Source: Bacteroides caecigallinarum (lineage in GTDB: Bacteria; Bacteroidota; Bacteroidia; Bacteroidales; Bacteroidaceae). Taken from it: a stretch of 64,000 bases of DNA. Below the pieces are notes generated by a model. That model did no database searches and was not told the DNA's origin. It saw only the letters and a list, made by a program, of their open reading frames with translations. The DNA is taken from positions 62,001 to 126,000 of the forward strand of contig NZ_JACJLQ010000001.1 of the NCBI RefSeq assembly GCF_016902295.1. Reading direction: 5' to 3'. Every line of letters begins with the position of its first letter. Position 1 is the stretch's first letter. The position numbers were made by a program, and so were the translations under genes. Positions 52,881 through 62,373 of the stretch are shown here, one piece after another.

Positions 52881-53686
52881 ACCGATGTTGAGGTTGGCGC
52901 CGTTCTTGAACTTACGGGCAATAAGTTCGCGTGTAGAATGTTGTCAACCATTTCCTGACCGTTTTTGCAAGCAAGCATGCCGATACCGCAACCAACTACG
53001 ATACCGAGGAAAAGAGGTTCCCCCATGATACCGAATTTCTTCTTCATGCCTTCGGCATCTATATAAAGCTTGTCGAAACCAGGAATCTTGTCCAATGCTT
53101 TGTTTATTACAAGAGCGAAAGGTACAAAGCCCTGACAGAATGGCTGTGGGATAGAAATACCGTCCATCTTGTCGTAATATCCCTGGAACTGTTTGCATGT
53201 AAGGTCTGCCATTACCAGCGTAATTATATAACAAATGATGGCAGCAAAAAATCCCCACCAAATATTTTCTGTCGCAAAATATACTACAGCGCCTATAAAG
53301 GCAAAATGCCAGTAGTTCCACAAGTCGATATTAACTGTTTTAGTTGTTTTCGTAAGAAGCATGACAATGTTTACAGCCAAACATACAGGTATAATGAATG
53401 CTCCTACAGAAGTGTTGTATGCAACAGATGCCGCAGCGGGCCAACCCATATCGAAGATACCCAAGCTTAAACCATAAATCTCGGTAACTTTTTTAAGCGG
53501 GTCGCCAAGGCTGCTTGTCAGCAGAGCTGTCACTACAGACAAGCCCACGAAACCGACACCTACTAACAGTCCACTCTTAAGAGCTTTACCAAATATAATA
53601 CCGATACAAACGCCTAAAATTGTAAAAATGATAGGCATCATTACCGCGGCACCCAGCCCGATAATATAACTGAAAACTTGTTCCAT
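52877..53686 (-). CDS. EIIC (GatC-like) N-terminal fragment
   Basis: The 269-residue reading frame matches the first part of galactitol-type EIIC: VGVGFVGLSVVTALL, FDMGWPAAASVAYNTSVGAFIIPVCLAVNIVMLLTKTTKTVNIDLWNYWH and KKKFGIMGEPLFLGIVVG. After VDNIL (about residue 249) it runs into an unrelated tail and stops. About seven hydrophobic helices remain. No EIIA or EIIB gene is nearby, and Bacteroidales generally lack the full PTS, so even an intact protein would probably work as a different kind of carrier. A -7 box lies about 110 bases upstream. Confidence 0.8.
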   Translation of the reverse strand: MEQVFSYIIGLGAAVMMPIIFTILGVCIGIIFGKALKSGLLVGVGFVGLSVVTALLTSSLGDPLKKVTEIYGLSLGIFDMGWPAAASVAYNTSVGAFIIPVCLAVNIVMLLTKTTKTVNIDLWNYWHFAFIGAVVYFATENIWWGFFAAIICYIITLVMADLTCKQFQGYYDKMDGISIPQPFCQGFVPFALVINKALDKIPGFDKLYIDAEGMKKKFGIMGEPLFLGIVVGCGIGMLACKNGQEMVDNILHANLLPVSSRTAPTSTSV

Positions 53687-53795
53687 GCTTTCTACAGATT
53701 TTTACCTTATGAGATTTTATTTATTATTTTATTTGCCACAATAATGTATTTTATTGTAATATCAGATTTGTTTTCCTTATATCTTGATTACTCCA

Positions 53796-53803
53796 CAAAT
53801 ATA
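53796..53803 (-). promoter_or_regulatory. -7 box for the EIIC-kduI operon
   Basis: On the minus strand the sequence is TATATTTG, an exact match about 110 bases before the start at 53686. The leader between them is AT-rich without an evident structure. Confidence 0.45.
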
Positions 53804-53858
53804 CAACATATTTTTCGTTATCGCACACGAATTGCATGTTTATTATAGAATATAAATA

Positions 53859-53902
53859 AAAAATATCGTTTGTATATGATTTAACCTACAAACGATATTT
53901 TT
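53859..53902 (-). terminator. Terminator of the sulfur operon
   Basis: Perfect 16-base arms (53859-53874 and 53887-53902) with a 12-base loop lie 33 bases past the sulfotransferase stop. The minus-strand right arm ends in a T run. Confidence 0.85.
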
Positions 53903-53935
53903 ATTATAATAACCTTATTGTATTTATATATGTTT

Positions 53936-55042
53936 TTAAAGCTTATAATCCCACTGTTCAAGTGCAAACGACCAATGCTTTTCAACAAGTTCTACTGTTT
54001 CAGGCTTATATTGGTACTTATTCTTTTTATATCCTTTCTTTTTGTTTACGTATGCTTCGATGGCATCCCTTGATTCGTCAAAACCAGGTATGGATAGTTT
54101 CTTGTAAATATCTTCTGTCATTTCGAATGCATTTCGTTCATAGTCTTCGAATTTTACTTCTACAAGATTACCTTCAGGGATGAATTTCTTATCTTCCTCA
54201 TATTTGTGGTATAGTTTTGAATATACCGACAATATATTTTCCTGAAGTTCTTCATTGCTGATATTTTGCAACATCAGAGGCTGGATAGTGTTTGTAAAGA
54301 AGCTTCTTGTCGATTCGAATACTGTGTAAGGATTACGCATCAGATAAATAAACTTGGCATTAGGGAACATCTTAACCAGTTCCTTTACTCGTCCTGTGTG
54401 AGGAGGATTTTTGCTCAGGAATTGTGTTCCGTTAGTATTCCACAAAGATATTTTGATGAGTTTAGTGAAAACATCTTCGAATACTTTCAGTTCTTCATCA
54501 CTGATGTCATTGAAAAGCAGGTACTTGTCTGCATATTCCATCGTATGTTTAGGCAGAAACCAGAAATTATAATATGTATATGGCATCATGTTGGCCAAAG
54601 CGAACTCCTCTTCCTGTGGAAGGTCAACCGCCAGTTCCATATTGTCTGTAGGACGTTTGTCCGGCATCAGCCAGCTCATATTCTTCTTGAAGAATGGTTG
54701 TCCCCACATCATGAGATGAGGGAAAACAGTCTGGTATGTAGTGTTGTATCCGAAATGCTTGTCGCACGAGAATACATTGTGCATGAATGTTGTTCCGCTT
54801 CGCCAATGTCCTAAGATGAACACCGGGTCGTGCTCCAGAGGTTTGCCGGCAAGCAGTTTTTCGTATCTTTTGTCCTGTAATGGCTTTAGAGAAGACAAAA
54901 TGCGGCAAACAAACTTTGTGAGTCTGTATTTGTTTTTGTATTTGTCGTCAATAACTCTTCCTGCTGTTATCTGTTTGAAAGTATTCCAGTCAGCACCAAC
55001 CATGGTGTTTACAGGCAATTTGCTGAATTCTAATAATCCCAT
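53936..55042 (-). CDS. PAPS-dependent sulfotransferase
   Basis: The 368-residue cytosolic protein has the PAPS 5'-phosphosulfate loop in GHWRSGTTFMHNVF (78-91) and a 3'-phosphate-binding segment in FIYLMRNPYTVFESTRSFF (about 230-248). Both are conserved in sulfotransferases of the family to which the Bacteroides steroid sulfotransferase belongs. It is the last gene of an operon that makes PAPS, 8 bases after cysN. From memory, a Bacteroides thetaiotaomicron cluster with the same gene set carries the cholesterol/steroid sulfotransferase BT_0416. The acceptor in this organism is not shown by the sequence. Confidence 0.9.
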   Translation of the reverse strand: MGLLEFSKLPVNTMVGADWNTFKQITAGRVIDDKYKNKYRLTKFVCRILSSLKPLQDKRYEKLLAGKPLEHDPVFILGHWRSGTTFMHNVFSCDKHFGYNTTYQTVFPHLMMWGQPFFKKNMSWLMPDKRPTDNMELAVDLPQEEEFALANMMPYTYYNFWFLPKHTMEYADKYLLFNDISDEELKVFEDVFTKLIKISLWNTNGTQFLSKNPPHTGRVKELVKMFPNAKFIYLMRNPYTVFESTRSFFTNTIQPLMLQNISNEELQENILSVYSKLYHKYEEDKKFIPEGNLVEVKFEDYERNAFEMTEDIYKKLSIPGFDESRDAIEAYVNKKKGYKKNKYQYKPETVELVEKHWSFALEQWDYKL

Positions 55043-55050
55043 TATTATTC

Positions 55051-56556
55051 TTATTTTCTGATTTCAATATCAATACCTTGGCGAGACAGCTCTTTCACTG
55101 CTTTATCTATAGCATCATAGTGTTCAGGAGCGATACCCAACTTAGGTAAATCAAGAACAGGCAATTCCATCTGGTTGTGCATGTCCTTATCTGCTACCTG
55201 ATTGATTATCATACCAACGGCACTTGTATTGTTGGTAATAGGGTCTATAAGGATGAATGCTCCTGTAGCTTTGTTGTCTGAATATGCATCGAAGAACAGT
55301 TCCTTTGATGATGTTAAAACCACTTTTGCTATCTGGTTAAGCTGCATAGGAACATCTTCTTTAGCCAAACGGCCGTTTTCTACGCTCAGATGTTCCATTG
55401 TGTTGATATCCACCTTATATTCAATGCTGTCAATACGTGTACGGCTTGTGTTTGTGGTATGTTTCAGGAAGAAAGATTTCTCCATATCCATCTTCTCTTC
55501 ATCCATCCATACCAGCATGGCTTCGAAATTACGGCCTACCATAGGTACATTGTCCGGATGTACCAGCATTTCACCTCTTGATACGTCAATTTCGTCTTCC
55601 AATGTGATGGTAACCGACATTGGAGGGAACGCATAGTCTATCTCACCTTCGTATGTAACGATACTCTTAACGTGCGATTTCTTTCCTGATGGGAGTGCCA
55701 TCACTTCGTCGCCTTTGTGTATAACACCTGAAGAAACCTTTCCACAGAATCCGCGGAAATCAAGGTTTGGACGCAAAACGTACTGAACCGGATAACGGAA
55801 ATCTTTCAGATTGTGGTCATTTCCGATATGTACTGTTTCAAGATATTCAAGCAGTGAAGTTCCTTCGTACCATGGTGTGCGGTCTGATTTCTCCACTACG
55901 TTGTCACCTTCGAGGGCTGACAGAGGAATACACTGAATATCCGGAATATTAAGAGGCTCAACGAAAGACTTATAGTCACTGACAATCTTGTCGAACACTT
56001 CCTTTGAGAAGTCCACCAAGTCCATCTTGTTAACAGCCAGCACAACATGCTTTATGCCTAACAGTGAAACGAGGTAGGAGTGACGTTTGGTCTGTGTGAT
56101 AACTCCTGTACGGGCATCAACAAGGATGATTGCAAGATTGGCTGTAGAACCACCTGTAATCATGTTGCGTGTATATTGTTCGTGTCCCGGAGTGTCGGCT
56201 ATGATGAACTTACGGTTGTTTGTAGAGAAATATCTGTATGCCACGTCGATAGTGATACCCTGTTCGCGTTCAGCTTTCAGACCGTCAAGCAGAAGGGCAT
56301 AGTCAATGTGTTCGCCTGCGTTACCTACACGCTTGCTGTCGCGTTCGAGTGCGTCAAGCTGGTCTTCGTAAAGTTTCTTGCTGTCGAACAGCAGACGTCC
56401 GATAAGTGTTGACTTTCCGTCGTCAACAGATCCTGCTGTAAGGAAACGGAGCAAGTCCTTCTGTTCGTCTTTCTTTAGGAATTCCTCTATGGACATGTTT
56501 CCGCGAGCTTCGCCTTCCATAGGGTTTCCTGATTTGTTTTTATCTATAGTTTCCAT
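55051..56556 (-). CDS. cysN: Sulfate adenylyltransferase subunit 1 (GTPase)
   Basis: CysN is the GTPase subunit of ATP sulfurylase; GTP hydrolysis drives APS formation by CysD. The 501-residue protein has G1 GSVDDGKST (42-50), G3 DTPGHEQY, and G4 NKMD. Its EF-Tu-like architecture continues with two beta-barrel domains. There is no C-terminal APS kinase domain, since cysC is separate. A 90-base gap to cysD holds a low-complexity repeat. Confidence 0.96.
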   Translation of the reverse strand: METIDKNKSGNPMEGEARGNMSIEEFLKKDEQKDLLRFLTAGSVDDGKSTLIGRLLFDSKKLYEDQLDALERDSKRVGNAGEHIDYALLLDGLKAEREQGITIDVAYRYFSTNNRKFIIADTPGHEQYTRNMITGGSTANLAIILVDARTGVITQTKRHSYLVSLLGIKHVVLAVNKMDLVDFSKEVFDKIVSDYKSFVEPLNIPDIQCIPLSALEGDNVVEKSDRTPWYEGTSLLEYLETVHIGNDHNLKDFRYPVQYVLRPNLDFRGFCGKVSSGVIHKGDEVMALPSGKKSHVKSIVTYEGEIDYAFPPMSVTITLEDEIDVSRGEMLVHPDNVPMVGRNFEAMLVWMDEEKMDMEKSFFLKHTTNTSRTRIDSIEYKVDINTMEHLSVENGRLAKEDVPMQLNQIAKVVLTSSKELFFDAYSDNKATGAFILIDPITNNTSAVGMIINQVADKDMHNQMELPVLDLPKLGIAPEHYDAIDKAVKELSRQGIDIEIRK

Positions 56557-56565
56557 TATGTTTGA

Positions 56566-56645
56566 ATTTGTAAGTTTATAAGTTTATGAGTTTTTAAGTT
56601 GTTTGATGATAACAAACTGAAAGACTGAATAACTCAAAAACTTAA
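56566..56645. repeat. Intra-operon AT-rich hairpin repeat (cysD-cysN gap)
   Basis: The left arm (TTTGTAAGTTTATAAG words, about 56566-56597) is followed by a centre GTTTGATGATAACAAAC and a right arm of AACTCAAAAACTT words (about 56622-56645). It is a further copy of the family in the glucuronate and nuo operons, in the opposite orientation. Confidence 0.6.
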
Positions 56646-56646
56646 A

Positions 56647-57558
56647 TTAAAAATATCCTTCGCGTTTTTTCTGCTCCATGCTGGCTTCCTGGTCGAAGTC
56701 AATCACACGAGTTGTACGTTCGCTCTTTGTGGTAGTCATCATTTCCTCAACAATCTTTTCGATTGTATCAGCTTCACTTTCTATCGCTCCTGTGAGCGGC
56801 CAGCAACCAAGAGTACGGAAACGTATCTTTTTCATCTCTATCTTGTCCTTGTATTGTTCAGGCAGACGGTCGTCGTCAGGCATAATTAGCTGTCCGTCGA
56901 GGTTGATTACCGGTCTTTCCTTTGCGAAATATAGGGGAACGATAGGAATATTTTCAAGACGTATGTACTGCCATATATCAAGTTCGGTCCAGTTGCTCAG
57001 AGGGAACACACGGATGCTTTCTCCTTTTCTGATGCGGGCATTATAAATGTCCCAAAGTTCAGGACGCTGGTTTTTAGGGTCCCACTGGTGGAACTCGTTC
57101 CTGAAAGAGAATATACGTTCTTTTGCGCGTGACTTTTCCTCGTCGCGGCGTGCGCCACCGAATGCGGCGTCGAATTTATATTTGTCGAGTGCGTTAAGCA
57201 GAGCCTGTGTTTTCATAAGGTCAGTGTGAACTTTACTTCCATGAGTAAAAGGTCCTACTCCTGCCTTGAAAGCTTCCATATTGCTTTCCACTATGAGGTT
57301 CCAACCATATTTCTTTGCATATTCATCGCGGAACTGAATCATTTCCTTGAATTTCCATTTTGAGTCGATATGCATAAGAGGGAATGGTACTTTTCCAGGT
57401 GCAAAAGCTTTTTCTGCCAGACGTACCATTACAGATGAATCCTTGCCTATACTGTAAAGCATGACAGGATTTTCGAATTCGGCAGCCACTTCACGTATAA
57501 TGTGGATAGACTCAGCTTCCAGTTCCTTCAAGTGGCTAAGTTTATATTCTTCGATCAT
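56647..57558 (-). CDS. cysD: Sulfate adenylyltransferase subunit 2
   Basis: CysD is the catalytic subunit that adenylates sulfate to APS. The 303-residue protein has the PP-loop in [10 protein letters not shown] (35-44), and the conserved segments [36 protein letters not shown] and [12 protein letters not shown]. It follows cysC by 15 bases. Confidence 0.97.
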   Translation of the reverse strand: MIEEYKLSHLKELEAESIHIIREVAAEFENPVMLYSIGKDSSVMVRLAEKAFAPGKVPFPLMHIDSKWKFKEMIQFRDEYAKKYGWNLIVESNMEAFKAGVGPFTHGSKVHTDLMKTQALLNALDKYKFDAAFGGARRDEEKSRAKERIFSFRNEFHQWDPKNQRPELWDIYNARIRKGESIRVFPLSNWTELDIWQYIRLENIPIVPLYFAKERPVINLDGQLIMPDDDRLPEQYKDKIEMKKIRFRTLGCWPLTGAIESEADTIEKIVEEMMTTTKSERTTRVIDFDQEASMEQKKREGYF

Positions 57559-57573
57559 ATTTTTATTTTGTTT

Positions 57574-58185
57574 TTAGTCTTTTTTGAATGATATTTTAGG
57601 AAGTATAAGTTCCAAAAGTTTGTTTACAGACTCCTCAACACTCAGTTTTGATGTATCGATAGACAAAGCCGGGTTTGCCGGAGCTTCGAAAGGTGCTGAT
57701 ATACCTGTGAAGTTCTTTATTTCTCCACGTCTGGCCTTGGCATAAAGACCTTTCACGTCTCTTCTCTCACATTCCTCTATAGGTGTGCTAACAAATATTT
57801 CAAGGAAATTTTCCTTGCCTATTATATTGGCAGCCATTTCACGAATGTCATTGTTCGGGCTTATAAATGCTGCAATAGTTATTATGCCGGTATCTACAAA
57901 CAGTTTTCCTATTTCGGCTATGCGTCGGATATTTTCCACTCTGTCTTCTTCAGAGAAACCCAGGTTGTTGTTTATTCCGCTGCGGATATTGTCTCCATCA
58001 AGAATTCTGCATAGCAGACCACGTTTTTGCAATTCCCTTTCAAGAGCTATTGCAATCGTGCTTTTACCTGAGCCGCTCAGCCCCGTAAACCATATCATCA
58101 CGCTGTGCTGGTTGAGCAGAGCTTCCTTGTCGGCTCTGGTGAGCATCTTGTCGAATATAGGATAAATGTTGTTTTTATTTTCCAT
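57574..58185 (-). CDS. cysC: Adenylylsulfate kinase
   Basis: CysC phosphorylates APS to PAPS, the activated sulfonate donor. The 203-residue protein has the Walker A GLSGSGKST (35-43), the DGDNIRSGINNNLGFSEEDRVENIRR signature, and the AFISPNNDIRE and FVSTPIEECERRDVKGLY regions. The serine in the loop position is as usual. It follows the permease gene by 24 bases. Confidence 0.97.
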   Translation of the reverse strand: MENKNNIYPIFDKMLTRADKEALLNQHSVMIWFTGLSGSGKSTIAIALERELQKRGLLCRILDGDNIRSGINNNLGFSEEDRVENIRRIAEIGKLFVDTGIITIAAFISPNNDIREMAANIIGKENFLEIFVSTPIEECERRDVKGLYAKARRGEIKNFTGISAPFEAPANPALSIDTSKLSVEESVNKLLELILPKISFKKD

Positions 58186-58209
58186 ATATGTCTAGTTTTT
58201 ATTTATTTC

Positions 58210-59751
58210 TTAAAATGGCCAAATTTGCGGTATAAGCAGTACCGAAATTATGAAAGTAATGATATTAAGCGGCAGACCTATGCGTACAAAGTCTGTAAAC
58301 TTATAATTACCGATACCCTGTACTATAAGGTTTGTCTGATAACCGATAGGAGTTGAGAAACTGGCCGAGGCTGCCACACATACGATGACAAAGAATGGCA
58401 TAGGGCTTACTCCAAGCTGTTGCGATAGCGACAAGGCAAGCGGAAACGACAACGCCGCAGCTGCATTGTTTGTTATCAGTTCGGTAAAGATGTTCGTTAT
58501 TATAAACATTGCCGCCAGCAATACATACGGGCCATAACTATGGCTAAGCCCTATAATCTGGCTCGCTATCAGGTCGGAAACCCCCGAATTCACCATAGCC
58601 TTGCTGATACCGAATGCACATGCAATGGTTATCAGCACGTCCCATGATATGTATTTGGTGTATTTGCGTGGAGGAAATATCTTTGTCCATGCCATAATAA
58701 CTGTAGTTACCGACACGAAAAAGAACATATCCAGCTTAATTCCTTCGGGCAACATCTTCTGAACGGCAGGAAGCTCACCCACTGTAGCTCCGATAATCAT
58801 AATCAACAATAATGTCAGGGCAAGCCAGCGTTTTTTCTGTCCCACAGGCTCCACATCCTTCCCGTTTGCCAGCATGATGAAGACAGATGATTCACCCCAT
58901 GTCTTGATGAAACTGTCGTCTGCCATTATCACCAGCGTATCGTTCTCGCGGAAGTGCATCTTCGAAAGATTGGTATAAGTATTACCGTTTCTTCTCAATT
59001 CCTTAATCTCTGCACCATAGTGGCGTTTGAAGTCGAAATCGGAGATACGGCGGTTGATACCAGGGAAACGAGCTCCTATCACAGCTTCAATTGGGTGTAG
59101 TGGAGAATCTTCTTCACCTGACATAATCGGGTCAGGACGTTGTGCGGGCAATAGTTTGCTTGAGAATATGAACAGGTATATTATTCCTGCCAAAGCAATG
59201 AAAATACCTATTTTGCCCAACTCAAACATACTGAAACCTTCCATACCGGCATCTTGTATCATACTGTGTACCACTAGGTTGGTAGATGTACCAATCAGTG
59301 TACACATACCTCCGAGTATGGTTACATACGAAAGAGGTATAAGGAAATAAGTGGCTGGCAACTTTACATAGTTTGCCCATCGCTTGATAATCGGAGCAAA
59401 AATAACAACTACTGGAGTATTGTTTAGAAATGCCGAAATGAAAGCGATACTTGGAAGCATTCTCAGTTGTGCCTTGAATACGTTGATATTTTCTACCGGA
59501 AGCAGTTTTTTAATAAGTTTAGTCAGTGCCCCGCTTTGGCGCACTCCTTCACTGACGAGGAACAGCATGGCCACAGTTATCATGCCTTTGTTGCTGAAGC
59601 CCTCGAGCATTTCTTTGGGGCTGAGTATTCCAGTACATAGGAATATTACCAGTACGGAGAATAATATCATCCCCGGTCTCATTTTGTCAGCAATAAGAGC
59701 GGCAAGCATTCCGACAAGTGAGACAAGTACTATGATTATTTCGTGCGACAT
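58210..59751 (-). CDS. SLC13/DASS-family permease with RCK-C domain, probable sulfate transporter
   Basis: This 513-residue membrane protein belongs to the divalent anion:sodium symporter family. It has about 11 hydrophobic helices. A cytosolic RCK_C (TrkA-C) insertion at about 225-295 contains RISDFDFKRHYGAEIKEL and ENDTLVIMADD. The conserved family segments FLNNTPVVVIFAPI and ITNNAAAALSFPLALSLS, and a GTSTNLVV motif, are present. Its place between cysQ and cysC makes sulfate import the likely role. Confidence 0.9.
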   Translation of the reverse strand: MSHEIIIVLVSLVGMLAALIADKMRPGMILFSVLVIFLCTGILSPKEMLEGFSNKGMITVAMLFLVSEGVRQSGALTKLIKKLLPVENINVFKAQLRMLPSIAFISAFLNNTPVVVIFAPIIKRWANYVKLPATYFLIPLSYVTILGGMCTLIGTSTNLVVHSMIQDAGMEGFSMFELGKIGIFIALAGIIYLFIFSSKLLPAQRPDPIMSGEEDSPLHPIEAVIGARFPGINRRISDFDFKRHYGAEIKELRRNGNTYTNLSKMHFRENDTLVIMADDSFIKTWGESSVFIMLANGKDVEPVGQKKRWLALTLLLIMIIGATVGELPAVQKMLPEGIKLDMFFFVSVTTVIMAWTKIFPPRKYTKYISWDVLITIACAFGISKAMVNSGVSDLIASQIIGLSHSYGPYVLLAAMFIITNIFTELITNNAAAALSFPLALSLSQQLGVSPMPFFVIVCVAASASFSTPIGYQTNLIVQGIGNYKFTDFVRIGLPLNIITFIISVLLIPQIWPF

Positions 59752-59766
59752 TTTCTTTTACTTATC

Positions 59767-60573
59767 TTACTTGGCTATAAACCACGGATTTAATAAATCT
59801 TCTTTATTGTATGAGAGAGGAGTTTCCCCGTCTGTATGATAAACCTCTTTTCCGGCTGCTCGTATTATGGCATGACCTGCGGCGGTATCCCATTCCATAG
59901 TAGGAGCGAAACGCGGATAAATATCAGCCTTGCCTTCGGCTATGAGACATAGTTTGAGGGAACTGCCTTTTGACACAGTCTCTACGTCTGGGTGTAACTC
60001 TTTAACCTTTTCGATAAACTCTTCTGTCTCAGGAGAAAGATGTGAGCGAGAAGCCACTACGACAAATGTATTTCTCTCTTCTTTAATCGGAAGGCTGATT
60101 GCTCTTGATGTCAGCGAAGAGAATGTTTCTTCTTCAGAAATGGAACTTATATTTTCCACTTTGAATGCACCATATTCACAGTCACCAAGGTATAATTCTT
60201 TCTTTACCGGAATATAAATTACTCCGGCTTGAGGCGTACCGTTCTTTACGTATGCTATATTAACGGTGAATTCGCCGTTCTTTTTTATGAATTCTTTTGT
60301 TCCGTCCAGCGGATCGACTATCCACAACTCGTCCCATTCCTTTCTGTTTTCGAACGGAAGTTTCTTTCCTTCCTCACTCAGCACAGGTATGTTTGTCGAT
60401 GAAAGTATTCCGCTGATAACTTCATGCGCTTTCCTGTCGGCTATTGTCAGAGGTGAATTGTCAGCTTTCTTTTCTATTTCAAAATCCGCATTCGAATCTG
60501 TATATACGCTCATAATTTTCGCACCTGCTTCTATTGCAGCACGGACTGCGACCATCAATATATTTTTATCCAT
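59767..60573 (-). CDS. cysQ: 3'(2'),5'-bisphosphate nucleotidase
   Basis: CysQ hydrolyses PAP, the by-product of PAPS use, to AMP and phosphate and so relieves inhibition of sulfotransferase and reductase. The 268-residue IMPase-family protein has Glu67/Glu68 (SEEG), DPLDGTKEF (87-95) and the C-terminal EWDTAAGHAI. It is the first gene of the sulfur operon, 15 bases before the permease gene. No clear promoter box is seen in 60574-60683. Confidence 0.95.
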   Translation of the reverse strand: MDKNILMVAVRAAIEAGAKIMSVYTDSNADFEIEKKADNSPLTIADRKAHEVISGILSSTNIPVLSEEGKKLPFENRKEWDELWIVDPLDGTKEFIKKNGEFTVNIAYVKNGTPQAGVIYIPVKKELYLGDCEYGAFKVENISSISEEETFSSLTSRAISLPIKEERNTFVVVASRSHLSPETEEFIEKVKELHPDVETVSKGSSLKLCLIAEGKADIYPRFAPTMEWDTAAGHAIIRAAGKEVYHTDGETPLSYNKEDLLNPWFIAK

Positions 60574-60683
60574 AATCTATAAATCGCTGTAAAATAAGTA
60601 CTTTTTTTCTAAAAGCCTATAGTTGAAAACTCTGAAATCCTGGACTAAGTTAAGTTTTATAACTTATTTTAAGAAAACATTGA

Positions 60684-62342
60684 TTATACTTCTGCTGGTT
60701 TGGAATGTTTCCACATTCTGTACATGTAGTATGCACAGTGTGTGACAGCAAATACAAATGATATGGCCAATAATGTTTTGTCGGCTTCCCAGCCTACAGT
60801 CTGTTGATGCCATAACCCTGTTATGATACTCAGTACAGACAGTGATATACCCATGATATTCAGTATCATATCTCCTTTTCGTATTCTTATCCCGTATTCC
60901 AGTTTACTGTGTTTTATGCCATACGAAGCATATACGTCAAGACCGATAAGCATCCAAAGTACAAGTCTTATCCACGTATCAGCAGGGAGGAAACACATCA
61001 TACACAGGCAAGTAAGTATTCCCAATATTGGTACAGCAGGTACAAATGGAGTCTTGAAAGCTCTTGGAGCGTCTGGCATTGTCTTCCTTACTACAAGTAT
61101 TCCTGCACATACCAGTGTAAATGCAAGCAGTGTTCCTATACTTGTCATTTCGCCAGCTACTTGTGCGGGGACAAATCCTGCCAACAGGCTTACAATTACC
61201 ATGAACAAGAAGTTACTATGTACAGGTGTCCTTGTCTTTTCATTTATTTTTGAGAAAAACTTTGGCAGTAATCCGTCGTGGCTCATACTGAGAAAAACAC
61301 GGCTCTGCCCCATGAGTGTAACCATTATAACGGAGCAGTATCCAAATAATATTGCGAGTATGATGGCCTTGTTAAGCCATGGATATGCAGGAGTAATTAT
61401 TCCTGAGGCATCAGCAGTTCCCATATTTTCTATAGCTACAGCAACAGGAGCTATTCCTACGTGACCTTTGAACTCGGTATAGTTTGCCACACCAGTCATC
61501 ACGTGAGCAAACAGAATATATAAGATAGTACAAACCAGAAGTGAAACCAGAATTCCTATAGGCATGTCACGTTTAGGATTTTTTGTTTCCTGAGCGGCTG
61601 TACTTACGGCATCGAATCCTAAAAAAGCGAAAAATACTATTGCCGCTCCACGAAATATTCCAGATATTCCGAATTCACCAAGTTTTCCGGTATTTTCAGG
61701 AATATATGGAATATAATTGTCTGCCTGAATGAATTTCCACCCCAGAACTACGAACACCAGAATTACCGCTATTTTCAGAAATACTATAAAACCGTTGAAT
61801 ATGGAGCTTCCAGCTGTACCCCGCATCAGTATGATACTCATCATTATTACAATAAGTATTGCAGGTATGTTTATTATACCTCCGTCCCATGGACAAGCCG
61901 TAAGATGATGGGGGAGTGATATGCCTATACTTTCCAGAAAGACTACCATGTACCTACTCCAGCTAATGCTTACGGTAGTTGCGGCGACGGTGTATTCCAA
62001 CACAAGGTCCCAGCCTATAATCCATGCAATGAGCTCACCCATAGTGGCATACGAATATGTGTATGCACTGCCCGACACAGGAATCATGGATGCAAATTCT
62101 GCATAACACAGACCTGCAAAACAACATCCTATTGCTGCAATGATGAACGACAGTGTTATGGCAGGTCCGGTAAATTCTGAAGCTACTGTTCCGGTGATTG
62201 AGAAAAGTCCTGCACCTATTATTACTCCCACTCCAAGAGCTATAAGGCTTATAGGACCAAGCACTCTTTTCAGAGTCTTGCTGCCTGAAGCCTGTGCTTC
62301 TGCTTGCAGAACTTCAATACTTTTTCTTATAAATAGTCCCAT
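60684..62342 (-). CDS. APC-family amino-acid permease
   Basis: This 552-residue integral membrane protein resembles the cationic amino-acid transporters (YfnA type). About 12-14 hydrophobic helices are visible. The first contains the conserved GVGVIIGAGLFSITG loop, and the second region has FAGLCYAEFASMIPVSGSAYTYSYATMGEL. A large FFAFLGFDAVSTAAQETKNP segment is typical. The substrate is not evident. A gap of 110 bases separates it from cysQ, and rsgA lies upstream with a 31-base gap. Confidence 0.9.
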   Translation of the reverse strand: MGLFIRKSIEVLQAEAQASGSKTLKRVLGPISLIALGVGVIIGAGLFSITGTVASEFTGPAITLSFIIAAIGCCFAGLCYAEFASMIPVSGSAYTYSYATMGELIAWIIGWDLVLEYTVAATTVSISWSRYMVVFLESIGISLPHHLTACPWDGGIINIPAILIVIMMSIILMRGTAGSSIFNGFIVFLKIAVILVFVVLGWKFIQADNYIPYIPENTGKLGEFGISGIFRGAAIVFFAFLGFDAVSTAAQETKNPKRDMPIGILVSLLVCTILYILFAHVMTGVANYTEFKGHVGIAPVAVAIENMGTADASGIITPAYPWLNKAIILAILFGYCSVIMVTLMGQSRVFLSMSHDGLLPKFFSKINEKTRTPVHSNFLFMVIVSLLAGFVPAQVAGEMTSIGTLLAFTLVCAGILVVRKTMPDAPRAFKTPFVPAVPILGILTCLCMMCFLPADTWIRLVLWMLIGLDVYASYGIKHSKLEYGIRIRKGDMILNIMGISLSVLSIITGLWHQQTVGWEADKTLLAISFVFAVTHCAYYMYRMWKHSKPAEV

Positions 62343-62373
62343 TCTGTTTTAGTTGTATATGTTTTTATATTTT

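Larger units (their letters stand above)
52392..53686 (-). pseudogene. gatC: PTS galactitol-type EIIC gene, interrupted by deletion and frameshift
   Basis: Two consecutive reading frames together make one EIIC protein. In the second frame the family sequence begins at TRELIARKFKNGANLNIGM (from about 52934), before the ATG at 52880. About 27-35 residues, which in E. coli GatC form the AAVMLLMPR membrane segment, are missing at the junction, and the frame shifts there. The stop of the first frame overlaps an ATG (ATGA), so a two-part product could still be made. A functional transporter is doubtful. Confidence 0.7.

Noticed and set aside
53936-60573. Assimilatory sulfate reduction operon
   Set aside because: No cysH or cysIJ-type genes are present; the last gene is a sulfotransferase.
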